Below are positions 58,944 to 64,000 of a stretch of 64,000 bases of DNA, piece after piece (the stretch's first letter is position 1; every line of letters starts with the position of its first letter). Made by a program: the position numbers and the translations under genes. The DNA is from an uncultured Bacteroidota bacterium (GTDB taxonomy: Bacteria; Bacteroidota; Bacteroidia; Bacteroidales; 4484-276): the NCBI GenBank assembly GCA_903944895.1, contig CAJATL010000335.1, forward strand, positions 1 to 64,000, written 5' to 3'. The notes under the pieces are model-generated. The model did no database searches and was not told where the DNA came from. It worked only from the letters and a program-made list of their open reading frames with translations.

Positions 58944-59987
58944 TTATAGTTTAACGTCTTTCCGGATTCCCACCTGCACCGAAAATTTGTTGGTAAGCTG
59001 AAAGCCGTTTACGTATTTGTAAACCGGAAGATCTGACATTAAAATTAGTGACCATTTCGGCGAAAATGAATACATGATTTGTGGATTGAAATATACCACG
59101 CGGCTTCCCGAGGATTCGATGACGATTTCGTCTTCTCTTTCGTCTTTGCCTCTCCATTCAAATTTTGCACTGGCAATAACACTGAATTTCTTGTTAAAAG
59201 CATAAGTCCCGGCCAGGGCATATTGAAAATAATTCCCATACCGATAAACAAGGTAGCCTTTGTTGATAGTCTGGCTGAGTTCGAAAAGCGCAAAAGTATT
59301 CCAGCCGGATTTCCGGTCGCTGCGCTTACGGAAATAAAAAGCACTTGCATTATATTTAAAGGCCCCTGAAGAAGGCTGGAGCGAAATGGGAACAGTGACT
59401 CCATCAATTTCTTCGTTAAAGGCCCCGACGGGCGCTTTGAAGCCTGCCGAAAATACAAGCTGGGAAATAGGTTTAACAGTTTTTACAGCGATGTAGCGGA
59501 GGTTCAAAGCCAGATCACCAAAACCTTTGGATTGTATTTTTTCGTATTGGTTGTTGATGGTCAGTTCCTGGGCTTTGCTCCAGAAATAGCCCTGTTCGAC
59601 ATGTACGGTTAAGCGGGGCAGCAGTCCGTAGGTCAACGAAATACTGCCATAATCGAAATCGCTCTTTTGAACATAAGGCACGTCATACTTAGCGTCGTAA
59701 TGATAATAATCTTCCGAAAGGCTGTATTTGTAGGAAACATAAAACCGCAAAGCTTTTTCATTCAGACCGTCATTTGAGCCATCGCCACCCACAGGGTTCC
59801 CGGCGGAGCAACATTGCCCGGCAGCATTTTGGGCCGAAAGCATGGCAAATAGTACAATGATGAGCCCAGTATAAAAAGGTGTTTTGATTTGTTTAAATTG
59901 CCCGTAACCTGTTGATAATAAACCTAACAGGTTTACCCCGATAGCTATCGGGGCTGGTAGGTTTCGGCTTTTTAGACCGCACTTCAT
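58944..59987 (-). CDS. predicted outer membrane protein
   Basis: Beta-barrel-like pattern. Start at 59987 chosen because the longer ORF overlaps the upstream gene; N-terminus contains a palindrome. Confidence 0.6.
   Translation of the reverse strand: MKCGLKSRNLPAPIAIGVNLLGLLSTGYGQFKQIKTPFYTGLIIVLFAMLSAQNAAGQCCSAGNPVGGDGSNDGLNEKALRFYVSYKYSLSEDYYHYDAKYDVPYVQKSDFDYGSISLTYGLLPRLTVHVEQGYFWSKAQELTINNQYEKIQSKGFGDLALNLRYIAVKTVKPISQLVFSAGFKAPVGAFNEEIDGVTVPISLQPSSGAFKYNASAFYFRKRSDRKSGWNTFALFELSQTINKGYLVYRYGNYFQYALAGTYAFNKKFSVIASAKFEWRGKDEREDEIVIESSGSRVVYFNPQIMYSFSPKWSLILMSDLPVYKYVNGFQLTNKFSVQVGIRKDVKL
59906..59964. repeat. REP-like nested palindromes
   Basis: AAACCT-AAC-AGGTTT (59920-59934) and 18-bp palindrome CCCCGATAGCTATCGGGG (59936-59953). 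Confidence 0.8.
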
Positions 59988-60007
59988 AATTATTGGCGGG
60001 TAATTTC

Positions 60008-60394
60008 TCATTTGTTTAGGGTTACATGAATCACGATGGTATCGGTAATTGCGCCATACTCGTTTGAAACTGTACATTCGACAACATTGTGGCCAATGCA
60101 CGAATAACAAGCCCAGTATTTTGCCGTAACCGAATCGAGGCCAACCATGCTGCCATGATTGGTTTTCCATTGATACTTCAGGTTTTCCCCGCGGGCATAA
60201 GCTGTAATATAAATCTCTTCGTAAATGATGATGTTATTTTTTGAAGCAACAATACTGTCCAACGCCAGATTTGGTGTAGGGTCGGGTGGAGGCGGCTCTG
60301 CTTCTTTCCGGCAGGCTGAAAACACTATCAAAAGCATTATCAAAGCAAAAACTAAAATTGAAATGATGCTTGTGATTTTTGGCTGTTGTTTCAT
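60008..60394 (-). CDS. PKD-like-domain lipoprotein
   Basis: LIVFSAC lipobox; Ig/PKD-like fold (LKYQWKTNHGSMVG...VTVSNEYG-like). Confidence 0.65.
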   Translation of the reverse strand: MKQQPKITSIISILVFALIMLLIVFSACRKEAEPPPPDPTPNLALDSIVASKNNIIIYEEIYITAYARGENLKYQWKTNHGSMVGLDSVTAKYWACYSCIGHNVVECTVSNEYGAITDTIVIHVTLNK

Positions 60395-60870
60395 GAATTA
60401 TTTGAGGTTAAATATTTATCAAATTCTTTTATCAAATCTTCAGAAGAATAATAGCCTGCATGCCTTAAAAACTCTTTGCCGTTTTTATCAAGCAGTACCT
60501 GCGCTGGAATTGACACAACGCCAAAGTATTTCATCAGGTTTTGGTTTTCGGGAAGAAGAATATTCAGAAAGAAAACATTTACCTTTTGAGGGTATTTAGC
60601 CCGGAGTTCGCTCATCACCGCTTCCATGCGTTTGCAGGCCGGACAATTTGAACCAAATTCAAGAAAGGTAAGCTGGAAGCTTTGTCCGTTTTTTGAGTAG
60701 TTGAAAGCAGAATCAATAAAAGCTTCCCCTGAACTGGAAATTTCAGAGCCAGCCTGAGCTTGCATCATTTTCGAAAGACGAATGTTCATGCCGTCTTTCA
60801 TCATGAAAAGCCCGACCAACAGTGCGATCAGGATAATAATTACAAGCCAGGGAAATACTTTTTTGAACAT
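60391..60870 (-). CDS. membrane-anchored thioredoxin family protein
   Basis: FGSNCPACKRMEAV CXXC motif, VSIPAQVLLDKNGKE. Confidence 0.92.
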   Translation of the reverse strand: MFKKVFPWLVIIILIALLVGLFMMKDGMNIRLSKMMQAQAGSEISSSGEAFIDSAFNYSKNGQSFQLTFLEFGSNCPACKRMEAVMSELRAKYPQKVNVFFLNILLPENQNLMKYFGVVSIPAQVLLDKNGKEFLRHAGYYSSEDLIKEFDKYLTSNNS

Positions 60871-60958
60871 CGGTTACGATATTGCTTTCCTGAAAAATTC
60901 GATCAGTTTTGGTTGATAAAATTCAAAAATTTGCTTTCGTAGCAGCATGATTTATTGT

Positions 60959-61330
60959 TTAACAGATCACTTCTGCTTTTTCGTACACCTGGCTTATGAT
61001 TTCGCCGGTTACAGGTGTTTGCCCTTTTGTAAAACCAAGGTCGGTAATTCGCAGGTATTTGTAATCTTCAATACCTGCTTTGTCCAAAATCTGTTTGCCA
61101 CAGTCAACCGGGCATCCATCGAGCATTAAAATATTTTTTGTCTTAAAATCTTCGATGGATTTTTCGATACCTGCGCCAACAACAGCCAGGCAATTCATTT
61201 TCCGTACACCTTCTTTCGAAAGTTTCCGGGCAACAAGATCAGTAATCTGACCTAAATCGCAGGCACCGGAGCACGACAAAACTATGTACTCGCTTGCTCC
61301 GCATAAGCATTTGTTATTTTCAGTTTCCAT
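60959..61330 (-). CDS. DGC domain putative zinc-binding protein
   Basis: LSCSGACDLGQ and MLDGCPVDCGKQ. Confidence 0.85.
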   Translation of the reverse strand: METENNKCLCGASEYIVLSCSGACDLGQITDLVARKLSKEGVRKMNCLAVVGAGIEKSIEDFKTKNILMLDGCPVDCGKQILDKAGIEDYKYLRITDLGFTKGQTPVTGEIISQVYEKAEVIC

Positions 61331-61338
61331 TTTGAAAG

Positions 61339-61782
61339 TTATTTTGGTTTGTTATTACGATTTTTCAACTGACACATACATGAGCCGGTCAACATCCTGG
61401 TTTTGTCGGTTGTTACCGGAAATCCGGCACGATCCCAATCTACAATCCCGCCGGCAAGATTATAGATTTTCGAAAATCCGTTTTCGGTTAATAATTTTGA
61501 AACCTCCTTACTTCTCAGGCCAACGGCATCGGCAATAATTAGCGGTTTATCTGCTGGTAAATCCATCAGGTGATTTTTGATTTCATCATAAGGGCAATAA
61601 ATTATTTGCTCAACATCAAATAACCTGCTTAACTCATAATCGAGCCGGACATCAATGATTACTGCGCCGGAATTCAACAACTGAAAAGCTTCTCTGGCAG
61701 AAACATGGAGCAATTCAATAGCTCCGCAATCCCTAATTTCAACATTCGGCATCATCAAAATGATTTTATAATTTGTATTCAA
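61339..61782 (-). CDS. rhodanese-like protein lacking the catalytic Cys
   Basis: VIDVRLDYELSR; active-site loop IIADAVGLRS in place of C-x-x-G-x-R-S. Confidence 0.85.
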   Translation of the reverse strand: MNTNYKIILMMPNVEIRDCGAIELLHVSAREAFQLLNSGAVIIDVRLDYELSRLFDVEQIIYCPYDEIKNHLMDLPADKPLIIADAVGLRSKEVSKLLTENGFSKIYNLAGGIVDWDRAGFPVTTDKTRMLTGSCMCQLKNRNNKPK

Positions 61783-62830
61783 AACTGACTAAAAAATGAT
61801 TTGAATTGTTTGCTGTCGGGTTAAACCAACCCTGGTAATTCGCCGAAACGTTAATTCCCTTTACAGGATTAAAGTGTACCCCTGTAATCAAGGCCTGACC
61901 TGTGTTTTGGTAATACCAGCTTGTCGTTTCACCATTCAGTGTATTAGCATCTAATTGGTCGAAACGGGCAAAAAGTTCTACATTTTTTCTTACAGCGTAA
62001 CTTCCATAAAACGACCAGCCGAATAAATCATGGTTACTTATGTTTTGATGATTCTTCCGATAATTGTACTCGCCGCCAATCCGGAATTTGTCCTGGAATT
62101 TATAGCCTGCAAATATCGAAAATAACTGTTGTTCAGCCGGTTTTGCCGGGTTGTCCGATTCGGTGTAATCGTAAAAAAAGCGGGTTTGAAGGCCTTTTAC
62201 AGGATAATAATCAACGCCGGAAGCAATTTTTACATCGCCATAGGCATCCTGGTCAAAGCGGAACCCTTCGCCATTTGTTAAAGCAAAATCGAAACCGAAT
62301 TTTTCGCTGGCTTTATAATAGGCGATAAAACCAAGGTCGCTGCTTGGTATTCTGTAATACCTGTCCTGAAAAGTTTCGGCAAGGTAACGATAACCCCAGA
62401 ATTTTTCCTGGGTGATGTAATGGTTTTGTAAAATCCCACCTGCCTGAATTTTGAAACGTTCGTTGGGTTTCCATTCCAGCGAGGCAAATTTTAATGTCAT
62501 CGTATAATAACTTCCTTCTTTTGAACTGTTTGAAACCTCCAGGCTATTGCCGGTGGTGTCGGTAACCTCAATCTGCCCAACCGTGGTTGGTCGCCCCGCA
62601 TCTAAAACTATTTTTGCCGAAAACTGCCGGCTAAACTGGTATTCGTAGCCAAAATGTGCACGTCCAAACCAAAAGCCATATTTTTTCTGAGCATCCTGAG
62701 TTGCGTTATAATCAAAGTTTCCAAAGACCTGGATGATTGGTTTTCCGGATGGTTTGAAGGTGGTATCAGTTTGTGCAAATGCCAGGCTTGTTATCAGGAA
62801 AAACGTCAATATTGAAATCAGCAGTTTCAT
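61766..62830 (-). CDS. phosphate-selective porin O/P-like outer membrane porin
   Basis: Signal peptide, 16-strand-like pattern, FGYEYQFSRQFSAKIVLDAGR, C-terminal FLVSFEYKL. Confidence 0.8.
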   Translation of the reverse strand: MKLLISILTFFLITSLAFAQTDTTFKPSGKPIIQVFGNFDYNATQDAQKKYGFWFGRAHFGYEYQFSRQFSAKIVLDAGRPTTVGQIEVTDTTGNSLEVSNSSKEGSYYTMTLKFASLEWKPNERFKIQAGGILQNHYITQEKFWGYRYLAETFQDRYYRIPSSDLGFIAYYKASEKFGFDFALTNGEGFRFDQDAYGDVKIASGVDYYPVKGLQTRFFYDYTESDNPAKPAEQQLFSIFAGYKFQDKFRIGGEYNYRKNHQNISNHDLFGWSFYGSYAVRKNVELFARFDQLDANTLNGETTSWYYQNTGQALITGVHFNPVKGINVSANYQGWFNPTANNSNHFLVSFEYKL

Positions 62831-62869
62831 ACGGTTATTTCGAATTTGGTTTTCACTTTCCTTCCTTGT

Positions 62870-63355
62870 TTAACAACACGAACCGCAACTTTCGCCGGAA
62901 GATGTTGGGACGCATCCGCAGCCGCAGCCGCCTGAAGTTGCTTCGTTTTCTGACAAATCACCGTGGGAACCACAGCCGCAGCCCATCGAAGCATGGCTCT
63001 CAAAAGGCAATCCCTGCATTTTCCACATCATCAGACCTCCATCGAGGTTAGCCACTTCTTTGTAACCCTGCATCATGAGCAGGTTGGCCACTTTGCTGCT
63101 TCGCACACCGCCCGGACACGCAACAATGATTGATTTGTTGTTGGGAATGTGTTGCAGCCGATCCATAATTTCCGACATCGGATGGTACATTACTTCATCA
63201 AGCAGAATAGATTCAAAGTCGAGTTCGTTTTCTTCACGAACATCGAGGATGATGGCTTTGCCACGCTTAACAGCTTCAAAAGCTGCTACCGGAGAAATGT
63301 GTTTGATCCCTTCGATGTGAAATTCCTGAAACAGGGGTTTGTCAGTTGTATTCAT
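62870..63355 (-). CDS. rhodanese-like protein with Cys-rich C-terminal tail
   Basis: IILDVREENELDFE, active-site IVACPGGVRSSKVA; tail MGCGCGSHG...GGCGCGCVPTSSGESCGSCC. Confidence 0.9.
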   Translation of the reverse strand: MNTTDKPLFQEFHIEGIKHISPVAAFEAVKRGKAIILDVREENELDFESILLDEVMYHPMSEIMDRLQHIPNNKSIIVACPGGVRSSKVANLLMMQGYKEVANLDGGLMMWKMQGLPFESHASMGCGCGSHGDLSENEATSGGCGCGCVPTSSGESCGSCC

Positions 63356-63357
63356 AG

Positions 63358-64000
63358 TTAAAAAATAGCATTAAATAAAAAACCCACAATCATAATTCCG
63401 GTGCCAACAATGGCGATAAACGTAAAAATCAGAGGCAGTTTTAAAACCTTACGCAGGATGACCATCTCGGGCAGCGAGAGGCCAATTACCGACATCATAA
63501 ACGCCAAAGCTGTTCCCAGTGAAGCTCCTTTTTCGATGAGCACCGAAACAATTGGCACAATGCCCGCGGCGTTCGAATACAGCGGAATGCCGATAAGTAT
63601 GGACAAAGGAACCGAATACCAGGCCGATTTTCCCATCAGGGCGGCCATAAAATCTTCGGGCACATAGCCATGAGCGCCGGCACCGACAGCAATTCCCAAA
63701 GCCACGTAAAGCCAGACTTTTCCGACTATTTCCTTCACAGCTTCATAACCACGTTGTATTCTGACGCTAAAAGGAATTTTCTCATCATCAAGATCATTTT
63801 TGCCCGAATGAACCTGGTAAACCCAGGGCTCGATCCATTTTTCGAGTTTCAATAAACCGATCACCCAGCCTGCAACAATCGCGATGGTGAGGCCGGTTAA
63901 AACATAAATCAAAGCAACCTGCCAGCCAAAAAGGCCATATAAAAGCACAATCGCAACTTCGTTAATCATGGGTGCGGCAATCAAGAAGGAGAAAGTTACA
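63358..64000 (-). CDS. permease (DUF318/ArsP-like), 5' end beyond window
   Basis: FLIAAPMINEVAIVLL and IPLYSNAAGIVPIVSVLIEKG; reading frame open to the window edge. Confidence 0.85.
   Translation of the reverse strand, partial: VTFSFLIAAPMINEVAIVLLYGLFGWQVALIYVLTGLTIAIVAGWVIGLLKLEKWIEPWVYQVHSGKNDLDDEKIPFSVRIQRGYEAVKEIVGKVWLYVALGIAVGAGAHGYVPEDFMAALMGKSAWYSVPLSILIGIPLYSNAAGIVPIVSVLIEKGASLGTALAFMMSVIGLSLPEMVILRKVLKLPLIFTFIAIVGTGIMIVGFLFNAIF

Overview
This 64 kb window looks like a chromosomal segment of an anaerobic or facultative Bacteroidota bacterium: T9SS genes, a Bacteroidota-type TAnnTTTG promoter, DUF4251/PKD proteins. No rRNA, tRNA, CRISPR array or transposase was seen. Main blocks: (1) 0.1-5 kb housekeeping (hydrolase, tag, ispF). 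(2) 4.4-18.7 kb type IX secretion/cell-wall block, with porV and TWO tandem PorU-like C25 sortases on the minus strand and porP/sprF-gldJ-murF-anmK on the plus strand. (3) 18.7-22.6 kb: an orphan TrpF-like protein lacking the catalytic Cys, TcdA, TatD and a membrane protein. (4) 22.8-35.5 kb multiheme cytochrome locus: NrfD, 4x[4Fe-4S] ferredoxin, tetraheme, 7-heme NapC-like, tetraheme, 19-heme/cytochrome b fusion, cytochrome b, 7-heme, monoheme, and a collagen-spacer lipoprotein cytochrome. I count about 48 heme motifs by hand and no recognisable terminal reductase. A divergent Crp/Fnr regulator lies beside an FNR-like box. (5) 36-45 kb: a PKD/DUF2271 T9SS cargo, EamA transporter, tandem C69 dipeptidases, a coiled-coil protein and an orphan exosortase. 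(6) 45.5-49.4 kb: a complete 4-hydroxyphenylacetate decarboxylase operon (hpdB-hpdC-hpdA). (7) 49.8-52.8 kb: a two-gene unit of a giant pentapeptide-repeat protein plus a DpnII/MboI-like PD-(D/E)XK nuclease. (8) 52.9-64 kb arsenic/thiol island: acr3, a four-helix-bundle gene flanked by perfect inverted repeats, arsC, two paralogous thioredoxin-fold-like proteins with Cys-rich tails flanking an ABC exporter, arsR, a thioredoxin, a DGC protein, two rhodaneses (one lacking the Cys), a porin and a truncated permease. Strongest candidates for undescribed biology: the cytochrome conduit without a terminal reductase, the pentapeptide/nuclease pair, the Cys-tail metalloid island, and the inverted-repeat-flanked four-helix-bundle cassette.
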